Shown piece by piece: positions 1 through 6,653 of a stretch of 15,497 nucleotides of DNA. Below the pieces are notes generated by a model, which was given only the letters and a program-made list of their open reading frames with translations, was not told the DNA's origin and ran no database searches. The stretch covers positions 1-15,497 of the forward strand of contig JBNGDP010000092.1 in NCBI GenBank assembly GCA_049975345.1. The letters run 5' to 3'. The first letter of the stretch is position 1. Every line of letters starts with the position of its first letter. Made by a program: the position numbers and the translations under genes. Origin of the DNA: Oceanipulchritudo sp049975345. Lineage in GTDB: Bacteria; Verrucomicrobiota; Verrucomicrobiia; Opitutales; Oceanipulchritudinaceae.

Positions 1-94
1 ACAAAGGACTATGGTTGTTTTTGAATCCCTTGACCTTATAACATCTCCCGATAGCGATAGTGATACTTAGGCAAAGCCACGTAGAACCGGTATT
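1..94. other. Non-coding flank with short hexamer repeat
   Basis: I see no convincing gene here. Positions 49-66 hold about three copies of a CGATAG-like hexamer. Read on the minus strand, the three frames leaving the adjacent heptamer array end differently. One frame reads EYRFYVALPKYHYRYREML and stops at 36-38. Another ends at 67-69. The DUF971 frame itself stops earlier, inside the array, at 107-109. The 19-residue tail looks protein-like but is not joined to any start in its own frame. It may be a former or alternative C-terminus, or simply the flank of a repeat element. Confidence 0.4.
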
Positions 95-177
95 CGTCCT
101 TCGTCCTTAGTCTTTTGTCCTTCGTCCTTCGTCCTTCGTCTTTCGTCCTTCGTCTTTCGTCCTTCGTCCTTCGTCCC
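95..177. repeat. Heptanucleotide tandem array (11 units plus a partial)
   Basis: The plus strand shows CGTCCTT repeated from 95 to 171 with a last partial unit to 177. Most units are exact; variants are AGTCTTT (109-115), TGTCCTT (116-122) and CGTCTTT (137-143, 151-157). Because 7 is not a multiple of 3, each minus-strand frame encodes the same cyclic heptapeptide, T-K-D-E-G-R-R, and gain or loss of one unit shifts the frame downstream. The substitution at 109 creates the TAA at 107-109 that ends the DUF971 gene. Confidence 0.95.
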
Positions 178-466
178 GTAAATACTTGAAGGTGTACAGG
201 CCGGTGTTGTGGCCGTCGCTGAAGATGAAACGGATGGCGTAGCGGCCGACGATTTCCCAGTCCACAACGGTCACCCCGGGGAAGGAGGTGCGCTCATCGC
301 CCCCGTGGATGTTCCCGAAAATGTCCGGTTCGCCCGTGTTCTCGGCGCTTGGGGAGAGGGCACGCAGTTGTTCCATGGGGAAGAAATCCTCCTGCCCGTC
401 CGCCCAGCGAATGGCCACGGTGTCCCCAATGAGGTCGATTTTCTCGGGTGCAGGAACGGTTGGCAT
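107..466 (-). CDS. DUF971 (GBBH-like N-terminal domain) protein with repeat-derived tail
   Basis: This small protein of about 119 residues matches the DUF971 / gamma-butyrobetaine-hydroxylase-like N-terminal fold. It has an early IRWADGQEDFFPMEQLR segment and a late VGRYAIRFIFSDGHNTGLYTF segment, where the family has its conserved YAI...W/FSDGH..GIY motif. The family is a stand-alone small domain often found near Fe-S or Mrp-type genes; its biochemical role here is unknown. The natural domain ends at about YLR. The remaining C-terminus, roughly 20 residues, is encoded by the heptamer array and reads as repeats of T-K-D-E-G-R-R before a TAA inside the array. I chose the ATG at 466-464 because it overlaps the stop of the upstream kinase-like gene as TGATG, implying translational coupling. 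A GTG one codon earlier (469) is the alternative start. Confidence 0.8.
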   Translation of the reverse strand: MPTVPAPEKIDLIGDTVAIRWADGQEDFFPMEQLRALSPSAENTGEPDIFGNIHGGDERTSFPGVTVVDWEIVGRYAIRFIFSDGHNTGLYTFKYLRDEGRRTKDEGRKTKDEGRRTKD

Positions 467-1197
467 CACCGCATAAGAACCGCCCGGTTGGCCGGTTTGT
501 CAACCCGGTGCTGCTTCAAGGCCGCATGGATCATATGGGCGGCCTGGCTGGGCGTGATTTTTCCCGTGTTCAGCAGGATATGGTATGCGCCCGGGTCCTC
601 CGGATCCTCGTCAAAATGCGAGCGAACAAAGGCCGCGCGGGCCTGGTCGTCATGACGGATGAACCGGCGCGCCTCATGGTCGGAAATCCCCCGCTGCGCG
701 GCGGCGCGCCGCACCCGTTCCTCAAAGGGCGCGATCAAGCGTACGTGGAGAACATGGGGCATGCGCCGGGTGATGATATTGGCCCCGCGCCCGATCAGGA
801 CCACGTTCCCCACCTTGGCCAGCTTGTAGATGGTGTCGCAGGTATGGTGAAAGAGTTCCCACAGCGAGGGATGCAGCCCGAGAATCTCATTGATCACGCC
901 CGTGAAATCATGGTCCTTGTCCTCGGGCATGTACCGCGCAAGGGCTTTCGGCAGGTTGTGGTCCTCCAGGACCTTTTGGACCAGATCCCGGTCGAACAGC
1001 GCCCATTTGTCCCTGCCCAGCCTCGAATCGCTCTGCAGAAGGGTGATCAATTTTTCCGCGATCTCATGGCTCTGGCTGTAGACCTCGCGCGACATCGTGA
1101 CCGCCAGCGGTTCGCGCCGGGATTCGGGCCGGGTTTGTACGAAATTGCTGTCGATAAAGGCCTGACAGCGCTGATAGGCGTTTCTCTCCAGACTCAT
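466..1197 (-). CDS. Cytidylate kinase-like family protein
   Basis: A protein of 243 residues resembling the cytidylate-kinase-like P-loop family (Cytidylate_kin2 type), predicted to be cytoplasmic. The segment LAVTMSREVYSQSHEIAEKL at about residues 31-50 aligns with the family's 'ITISREYGSGGREIAEKL'. FDRDLVQKVLE (68-78) matches the 'FDREII' region, and GNVVLIGRGANII (130-142) is the strongly conserved core strand. An arginine-rich stretch after 160 (RVRRAAAQRGIS) resembles the lid. The glycine-rich loop is changed from GSGG-like to YSQSH, so phosphate binding may be weakened. I chose the ATG at 1197; the frame stays open to a GTG at 1284, but the added residues do not look like the family. 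No strong Shine-Dalgarno sequence is seen. It lies just upstream of DUF971 with a 1-nt overlap, so the two are probably one operon. The substrate is unknown. Confidence 0.8.
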   Translation of the reverse strand: MSLERNAYQRCQAFIDSNFVQTRPESRREPLAVTMSREVYSQSHEIAEKLITLLQSDSRLGRDKWALFDRDLVQKVLEDHNLPKALARYMPEDKDHDFTGVINEILGLHPSLWELFHHTCDTIYKLAKVGNVVLIGRGANIITRRMPHVLHVRLIAPFEERVRRAAAQRGISDHEARRFIRHDDQARAAFVRSHFDEDPEDPGAYHILLNTGKITPSQAAHMIHAALKQHRVDKPANRAVLMR

Positions 1198-1515
1198 GGA
1201 GCCAATTTTAACAAAACCAGCTCCTCTGGAAAGCCTAAAAGCGGGAATCGTTCCGGGGCGGATCGTCTTCCCCTGTCCGGCCACCGCGAAAAATAACGGC
1301 GTTATGGTTAGGTTATTTCCGGAATCCTGTAATCCCCTCTCCTGGAGGGGCTTACAAAATGGAGAAGGCGATTTGGATACATAAAATGCTCATCCTCAAC
1401 AGTAAAATCACACTTACCCCTTGTCTATGCCGTTTGACGGCCAATAGTAAGATGGCGACGGACCCTGCAAACCCTCTCTTTGCAGTTGTGAGTCAATTAC
1501 CAAATCCAAGAGAAG
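1198..1515. other. Divergent intergenic region with two hairpins
   Basis: This 318-bp gap separates the minus-strand kinase-like gene from the plus-strand porin operon, so promoters for both should lie here. I do not see a convincing -35/-10 pair in either direction. The visible structures are a GC-rich hairpin at 1334-1350 (CCCCTC, five-base loop, GAGGGG) and a second hairpin at 1465-1485, listed separately. If the kinase-like gene really starts at the GTG at 1284, the gap shrinks to about 230 bp. Confidence 0.6.
1465..1485 (+). promoter_or_regulatory. Stem-loop upstream of the porin-proVWX operon
   Basis: CTGCAAA (1465-1471) and TTTGCAG (1479-1485) form a perfect 7-bp inverted repeat around a seven-base CCCTCTC loop, 30 bp before the porin start codon. 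It could be an operator or a leader hairpin acting on porin translation. The function is inferred from position only. There is no T-tract, so it is not a terminator. Confidence 0.35.
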
Positions 1516-2940
1516 ATGAAAGATAGCAAACAAGCACGATGGACCTTATCGGCCAGGCTCCTTGTAGCGGTTGGCCTGCTGCTTTTCCCGCCGAGCCTTG
1601 GGGCTCAATCCGGCACGGTCGAATTGGAAAAAAAAGTGGCCCAGCTGGAGCGTGAGCTGGCGGAAGCCCGCAACCAGTTGCAGGCGGCCCGGACGCAGGC
1701 CACCGAAGCCGAGGAGCGAGCCGGGGAGGCGGAAACCAAGCTGGCTCAAGCCGCGGATACCGGCCCGAGCAAGATTGAGCTCGCTGGTCCCTTCGGGGGA
1801 ACCTGGAAGATCGGCGGGGCGATTCGCGCGAACTATTACGTCGGCGACTATGCGGACCCGAACGGGGACACGAAGGGAACGCGCTCGGACAGCGGGACCA
1901 TTTCTCTCGACACCTTCCGGATCAATGTGGACTATGAGAATGGTCCTATTGTCGGGAAGTTCGAGTACCGGTTCTATGCGGGATATCGTGCTTCGGGTAC
2001 TGACAGCTACAGCTTTCCGCACACCGCCTGGCTCGGATACAATTTCGAAGGCGGCGACCAGGTGCAGGTCGGGATCAACCGTGTCCCGTTTGGTCCCGGT
2101 GCTTACGGCATCTCCCAGAGTTGGTTCTTCGATCAGCATTTTTATGTCGGCCTGGCCGATGACATGGACTTCGGCGTCAAATATATCACGCAGTTGGGCG
2201 ACGTTAAAGTCGACCTCGGATATTACTACACAGACGAAGGCAACTGGGTCGGTGAAAATTTTTCCGAGGACAGCGTCCGCTATTCCTATGACGTGACGAA
2301 TGAGTCAAAGATGGGGTACAAGGAGCGGAATCAGTTGAACGCCCGTGTCCGCATGCCGGTCGAGCTTGGGGAAGATGTCACTTCCGAAGTGGGTGCCTCC
2401 CTGCAGTATGGCCAGCTGGACAGCGAGGGCGAGCACGACGACGGCGACCACTGGGCGGCTTCCCTGCACGCCGTGACCAGTGTCGGCAACTGGAGGATCG
2501 CCACCCAGCTGACTCGCTACAAGTACGACCTGGATGAAGACCAGCCGCTGGGAACGGACAAGCTGGTGCAGTTTGGCGCCTACGACTTTCCGACCCTCGT
2601 GGCGGCCGATGCGTGGATTCCCGCCGTATCGGTCAGTTATTACCATGAGACACCGCGTCTGCCGTGGCTTGATTATGTCATTCCGTATGTCGAATACAGT
2701 TCCATTATCAAGAAGGCAGACGGCTTTAACGACAGCGAGTTGGTAACCATTGGTGCTGCCTGGGGACGCGGAGGCTGGTACATTTACACTGAATTCGCCT
2801 ATTCCAACGGCAATGATTTTGTCGGTGACGGATCTCAGATTAGCAGTGACGGCAGTGTCGATTGGACTCAGCGTTTCGGGGCCAACCCGAACGATGACTG
2901 GCAGTATCGCTTCAACCTCAATTTCGGATATTACTTCTGA
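1516..2940 (+). CDS. Outer-membrane porin with N-terminal periplasmic coiled coil
   Basis: A 474-residue protein with a signal peptide (basic start, hydrophobic core at about 14-25, likely cleavage after LGA at about 30). Next comes a heptad-rich charged segment at about 33-80 (VELEKKVAQLERELAEARNQ and onward), typical of a trimeric coiled coil. From about 95 to the end there are alternating amphipathic strands rich in Tyr, Trp, Gly and Asp, ending in NLNFGYYF. The terminal Phe is the usual signal for beta-barrel assembly. It probably forms a diffusion channel whose coiled coil stands in the periplasm. Its stop TGA overlaps the proV ATG (TGATG), so it likely feeds betaine-like osmolytes to the ABC transporter. 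The start ATG follows AAGAGAAG immediately, an unusually close Shine-Dalgarno. Exact substrate specificity cannot be read from sequence. Confidence 0.85.
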   Translation: MKDSKQARWTLSARLLVAVGLLLFPPSLGAQSGTVELEKKVAQLERELAEARNQLQAARTQATEAEERAGEAETKLAQAADTGPSKIELAGPFGGTWKIGGAIRANYYVGDYADPNGDTKGTRSDSGTISLDTFRINVDYENGPIVGKFEYRFYAGYRASGTDSYSFPHTAWLGYNFEGGDQVQVGINRVPFGPGAYGISQSWFFDQHFYVGLADDMDFGVKYITQLGDVKVDLGYYYTDEGNWVGENFSEDSVRYSYDVTNESKMGYKERNQLNARVRMPVELGEDVTSEVGASLQYGQLDSEGEHDDGDHWAASLHAVTSVGNWRIATQLTRYKYDLDEDQPLGTDKLVQFGAYDFPTLVAADAWIPAVSVSYYHETPRLPWLDYVIPYVEYSSIIKKADGFNDSELVTIGAAWGRGGWYIYTEFAYSNGNDFVGDGSQISSDGSVDWTQRFGANPNDDWQYRFNLNFGYYF

Positions 2941-4154
2941 TGTCCGACCGAGTGAACATCGAGGTCGACGGCCTTTACAAGATCTTCGGCAACAGCCCGC
3001 GCGAGCGGGCCTTGCCGTTGGTCAAAAAGGGGATGTCCAAGGCGGAGATCCTGGAGAAGACCGGCTGCACGGTTGGCATCAACAACGCCAGCTTTACCAT
3101 CAAGACCCGCGAGATTTTCGTGGTCATGGGATTGTCGGGCTCCGGGAAGTCGACCGTCATTCGCTGTCTCAACCGGCTGATCGAGCCGACCGCCGGGGTC
3201 GTCAAGATTGACGGGGAGGACATCGTCAAGGCCAGCCCCGATCAACTGCGGGCGATTCGCCGGAAGAAGCTGGGAATGGTTTTCCAGAATTTCGGCCTTC
3301 TTCCGCACCGGCAGGTGATCGACAACGTGGCCTTCGGCCTGGAGATCCAGGGGATTGCCGAGGAGGAGCGCTACAAGGAGGCCATGAAGGCCATCGAGGT
3401 GGTCGGGCTCAAGGGATACGAGAACAGCATGACGCAGGAGCTGTCCGGTGGCATGCAGCAGCGCGTCGGCCTGGCGCGCGCCCTGACCAATGATCCCGAG
3501 ATCCTTCTCATGGACGAAGCCTTCTCCGCCCTCGACCCGCTGATCCGGGTCGGCTTGCAGGATGAGCTGCTGGAGTTGCAGGCGCGCCTGCACCGGACCA
3601 TTGTTTTTATCACCCACGACCTGGATGAGGCCCTGAAGCTGGGGGACCGTATCTGCATCATGAAGGACGGGGCGGTGGTCCAGATCGGATCGGCCGAGGA
3701 AATCCTGACGAATCCGGCGGACGACTACGTGAAGGCCTTCGTGGAAAACGTGGACCGCAGCCGCGTCATCACCGCCGGGACCATCATGCGGAAAACCGAG
3801 GCCATCGCCTACCTCAAGGACGGCCCGCATAATGCCGCGCGCAAGATGCGTCAGCTGGGCCTTTCGACCCTTCTGGTCGTGGACAGCGACCGTGTCTACA
3901 AGGGCTACATCCGGATTGACGACACCCTTGCCCTGGAGAAGAAGGCCAGGGAGGAGGGCAAGTCCCCCGACGAGGTGAGGATTTCCTCCGTTCTCAAGAC
4001 GGACGCCTTCACGACAAAGCCGGATACGCCGATCATGGACCTGTTGAACGAGGCCTCCCAGACCACGATTCCCTTCGCGGTGCTGGATGAGGGGGGGCAC
4101 CTGAAAGGCATCGTCACCCGACCGGCGATCCTGGCCGGTATTGCAGGAGATTGA
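2940..4154 (+). CDS. proV: Glycine betaine/proline ABC transporter ATP-binding protein (ProV/OpuAA type)
   Basis: A 404-residue ATPase that energises osmolyte import at the inner membrane. Visible motifs are Walker A GLSGSGKST (64-72), Q-loop Q116 in VFQNFGLLPHR, signature LSGGMQQR (168-175), Walker B ILLMDE (188-193), D-loop SALD (196-199) and the switch histidine in FITHDLDEA (H226). The N-terminal part (GMSKAEILEKTGCTVGINNA) before the core is typical of ProV/OpuAA and distinguishes it from other importers. Residues from about 280 to the end form a tandem CBS module, the part that senses ionic strength in OpuA-type transporters. The length is normal for ProV. The start codon overlaps the porin stop codon by one base and has no strong Shine-Dalgarno of its own, so translation probably depends on coupling. 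The permease follows after 3 bp. Confidence 0.95.
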   Translation: MSDRVNIEVDGLYKIFGNSPRERALPLVKKGMSKAEILEKTGCTVGINNASFTIKTREIFVVMGLSGSGKSTVIRCLNRLIEPTAGVVKIDGEDIVKASPDQLRAIRRKKLGMVFQNFGLLPHRQVIDNVAFGLEIQGIAEEERYKEAMKAIEVVGLKGYENSMTQELSGGMQQRVGLARALTNDPEILLMDEAFSALDPLIRVGLQDELLELQARLHRTIVFITHDLDEALKLGDRICIMKDGAVVQIGSAEEILTNPADDYVKAFVENVDRSRVITAGTIMRKTEAIAYLKDGPHNAARKMRQLGLSTLLVVDSDRVYKGYIRIDDTLALEKKAREEGKSPDEVRISSVLKTDAFTTKPDTPIMDLLNEASQTTIPFAVLDEGGHLKGIVTRPAILAGIAGD

Positions 4155-4157
4155 TCC

Positions 4158-5699
4158 ATGAGTTTCAGCATTCCCATCGGTGAATTTTTTGAAGCCTTCA
4201 TCACCTGGTTGAAGGATTCCTTCAAGGTCGTATTCGACGGCATCAGCGCCGTCCTGAACTTTGCCATCGAGGCATTGGAGAATGTTCTCCTCCTGGACCA
4301 CTCCCGGATTTATCCTTCCGTTATATTGGTTCTCCTGGGGGGCTTTCTGGCCTGGTACCTGAGCGGGAAGTATATCGTCAAATGGCGATACCTGATCGGT
4401 GGCGCGGTGGCGGTCCTTTTGGCTGTCGCGGAAGGCTGGCGCTATCAGGACCTGGAATACCGCATTGATCCACAGGAGGGGAGGGAAATTGCCGGCACCC
4501 TGCAGGCCCTTTCCAATTCCCTCGAGGCGCAAGCGCCGGAGGACTACAGCCGCGGCATCATCGCCATTGAGAGGGTCCTTGCATCGGAGCAGCTTGAACG
4601 CAGTCAAACGCGCGAGCTGGAGCATGCCGCCCGGGAACTGGAGGACCTGCGTCCGCGCCGTTACGATGACGCGGAGGAGGAGGTGCTGGACCTCCTCGAG
4701 AATGCCGGTCAGGGGGATCTTGAGTTGTCCGCGGCGAGTGTCGCCACCCTGAGGGAGGCGGCCGATTTCTACAGCGCCCTGAGCCTCATGGAGGATTTGG
4801 AGCGCCTGGAGGACGACCTGCGGGAGCTTGGGGAGGCGGAATTGCGCAGGGATTTTCTCAATCTTCGCGCGCATGAACGGATCACTCGTCGCATGGAGGC
4901 CGTACAACGTCTTGATGATGACTGGACCGGGGAGCCTGGTTTCAAGTCGGCTTTTTCCACAACAACCCGCCTGATCGAATCCTTTGACCCGGATCGGATG
5001 AACTGGTATCCCTGGCTGGTCATGATCATCCTACTGGTGATCCTGGCGCTGGTTTCAGCCGGCCGGGGCCTTGCCGTTTTCACGGCCACCGGATTTCTCC
5101 TGATTGTCTCCATGGGCTTCTGGGAATCGACCATGGAGAGCCTCGCCCTGGTGCTTTCAGCCACGCTATTCGCGCTGGTGATCGGGATCCCGGTGGGGAT
5201 TTCGGCCGCCCGCAACAATCTGGTGGACAAGATCACCCGGCCGATTCTCGATTTCATGCAGACCATGCCGGCGTTCGTGTACCTGATTCCGGCGGTCCTG
5301 TTTTTCGGGCTGGGCAAGGTTCCCGGTGCCATGGCGACGCTGATATTTGCCATGCCGCCGGCGGTCCGCCTGACCTCCCTTGGGATCCGGCAGGTGCCAA
5401 AGGAAGTGGTGGAGGCCTGCCTGGCCTTCGGGTCCACCCCGCGCCAGCTCCTCTACAAGGCCCAGCTGCCGATCGCCCGGCCGACGATCCTCGCCGGCCT
5501 GAACCAGACCATCATGCTGGCTCTTTCCATGGTGGTCATCGGGGGAATGATCGGGGCCGGCGGACTCGGTCAGGATGTCCTTTCCGGGATCACCCAGTTG
5601 AAGATCGGACTCGGTTTCGAATCCGGCATCTCCGTGGTCATTCTCGCCATCTTCATGGATCGTGTCACGCAGTCCTTTGGAAGCGAGGCCAGCGCCTGA
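4158..5699 (+). CDS. proW: Glycine betaine/proline ABC transporter permease (ProW type) with large periplasmic insertion
   Basis: A 513-residue inner-membrane subunit. The C-terminal half is a standard ProW/OpuAB core: hydrophobic helices at about 285-300, 304-320, 328-349, 372-400 and 449-500, with the EAA coupling loop at about 419-450 (EACLAFGSTPRQLLYKAQLP...) that contacts ProV. The N-terminal half is unusual. Helices at about 52-67 and 78-92 are joined by a basic loop (SGKYIVKWR), and then a highly charged, mostly helical segment runs from about 95 to 283, rich in Glu, Arg and Leu. By the positive-inside rule this segment faces the periplasm. Canonical ProW is about 350 residues and OpuAB about 280, so this is a domain-sized addition. 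AGGAGA at 4145-4150, seven bases before the ATG, sets the start. It sits 3 bp after proV and 50 bp before proX. Confidence 0.92.
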   Translation: MSFSIPIGEFFEAFITWLKDSFKVVFDGISAVLNFAIEALENVLLLDHSRIYPSVILVLLGGFLAWYLSGKYIVKWRYLIGGAVAVLLAVAEGWRYQDLEYRIDPQEGREIAGTLQALSNSLEAQAPEDYSRGIIAIERVLASEQLERSQTRELEHAARELEDLRPRRYDDAEEEVLDLLENAGQGDLELSAASVATLREAADFYSALSLMEDLERLEDDLRELGEAELRRDFLNLRAHERITRRMEAVQRLDDDWTGEPGFKSAFSTTTRLIESFDPDRMNWYPWLVMIILLVILALVSAGRGLAVFTATGFLLIVSMGFWESTMESLALVLSATLFALVIGIPVGISAARNNLVDKITRPILDFMQTMPAFVYLIPAVLFFGLGKVPGAMATLIFAMPPAVRLTSLGIRQVPKEVVEACLAFGSTPRQLLYKAQLPIARPTILAGLNQTIMLALSMVVIGGMIGAGGLGQDVLSGITQLKIGLGFESGISVVILAIFMDRVTQSFGSEASA

Positions 5700-5749
5700 T
5701 CCAGCGCGAACCTGTCAACCTGTAACCCATCAACGAAAAGGATACGAAT

Positions 5750-6592
5750 ATGAACAACCTGATGAAAAAACTCATCGCTGCCGGTACGGCCCTCACGATT
5801 TCCCTGGTGGCCGTTGCCGACACCCTGAAGATCGCCTACCCGAACTGGGCCGAAGGGATTGCCATGACCTATCTGGTCAAGGCGGTCCTGGAAGAGGAAA
5901 TGGACTACGAGGTGGAACTCACGCAGGCCGATCCGGGCGTTATCTATGGCGCGATTGCCGGCGGCGACCAGGACTTCTTCCTGGATGCCTGGCTCCCCCA
6001 CACCCATGAACCGTACTGGGACGAGTTCGGGGACAAACTGGACGACTTGGGCCCGAATTTCGGCTACGGCATTACCGGGCTGGTCGTTCCCGCCTACGTG
6101 AAAATCGATTCCATTGATGAACTCAACTCCATCAAGGATGACCTCGACGGAAAGATCATCGGCATCGGCACCGGCGCCGGGATCACCAAGAAAACCAACG
6201 AGGCCATCGAGGAGTACGACCTCGATCTCGTCCAGGTGAACTCCTCCGGCCCGGCCATGACGGCCGCCCTCAAGGATGCCATCGACGAGAAGCGCGCCAT
6301 TGTCGTCACCGGCTGGAAGCCGCACTGGAAGTTCGGCCGCTACGACCTGAAGGTCCTCCGCGACCCAAAGGGGGTCTACCCGATCGACGGCTGCAAGACC
6401 ATCGCCCGGAAGGGATTCACCGAGGAATATCCGGAAGTGGCGCAGTTTCTCACCAATTTCACGCTGACGGAAGCCGATCTGCTTGATCTCATGATCAAGA
6501 TTGACGATTCCGACGACGATGTCGCCGATGTCGCCCGTGACTGGATGGAGGACCACGAGGCCCTCGTGGATTCCTGGATCCCGCGGATGTAG
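5750..6592 (+). CDS. proX: Glycine betaine-type periplasmic substrate-binding protein (ProX/OpuAC type)
   Basis: A 280-residue binding protein that delivers a quaternary-amine osmolyte to the ProVW transporter. The signal peptide covers about 1-23 (KK, hydrophobic core, cleavage after AVA). There is no lipobox cysteine, so it should be soluble in the periplasm. The mature part has the OpuAC-like features: YPNWAEG (W33), DAWLPHTHEPYW (W81) and TGWKPHW (W189). These tryptophans are well placed to form the aromatic cage that holds a trimethylammonium group. The mature protein is strongly acidic, consistent with a saline habitat. AAAAGGA at 5736-5742 is a good Shine-Dalgarno, seven bases from the ATG. 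It is the last gene of the porin-proVWX operon and is followed by a terminator hairpin. Betaine is the likeliest ligand; choline, carnitine, proline betaine or a related compound cannot be excluded. Confidence 0.92.
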   Translation: MNNLMKKLIAAGTALTISLVAVADTLKIAYPNWAEGIAMTYLVKAVLEEEMDYEVELTQADPGVIYGAIAGGDQDFFLDAWLPHTHEPYWDEFGDKLDDLGPNFGYGITGLVVPAYVKIDSIDELNSIKDDLDGKIIGIGTGAGITKKTNEAIEEYDLDLVQVNSSGPAMTAALKDAIDEKRAIVVTGWKPHWKFGRYDLKVLRDPKGVYPIDGCKTIARKGFTEEYPEVAQFLTNFTLTEADLLDLMIKIDDSDDDVADVARDWMEDHEALVDSWIPRM

Positions 6593-6620
6593 TCCGGAAA
6601 TTGTAATTGAATGTCATTAC

Positions 6621-6649
6621 AAGGGCGGGTCCTTAGCGGGTCCGCCCTT
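6621..6649. terminator. Bidirectional hairpin terminator between proX and the ABC-F gene
   Basis: AAGGGCGGGTCC (6621-6632) pairs with GGGTCCGCCCTT (6638-6649) as a 12-bp stem with two G-T wobbles and a five-base loop. A short T run (GTTT) follows on the plus strand. It lies 28 bp after the proX stop and 4 bp beyond the end of the convergent ABC-F gene, so it can serve both strands. Confidence 0.8.
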
Positions 6650-6653
6650 CGTT

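Noticed and set aside
95..177. CRISPR array
   Set aside because: The units are contiguous 7-mers without spacers, and no cas gene is present.
448..1296. Open frame of 282 residues on the plus strand
   Set aside because: It is antisense to the cytidylate-kinase-like gene, which has family motifs; the plus-strand product has none.
1421..1453. Sigma-70 promoter with TTGTCT or TTGACG and TAAGAT
   Set aside because: The spacings are about 21 and 8 bp, both outside the workable range.
2931..4907. Long open frame of 658 residues on the minus strand
   Set aside because: It lies opposite proV and the start of proW, whose plus-strand motifs are unmistakable. It is a GC-driven shadow with no recognisable motif.
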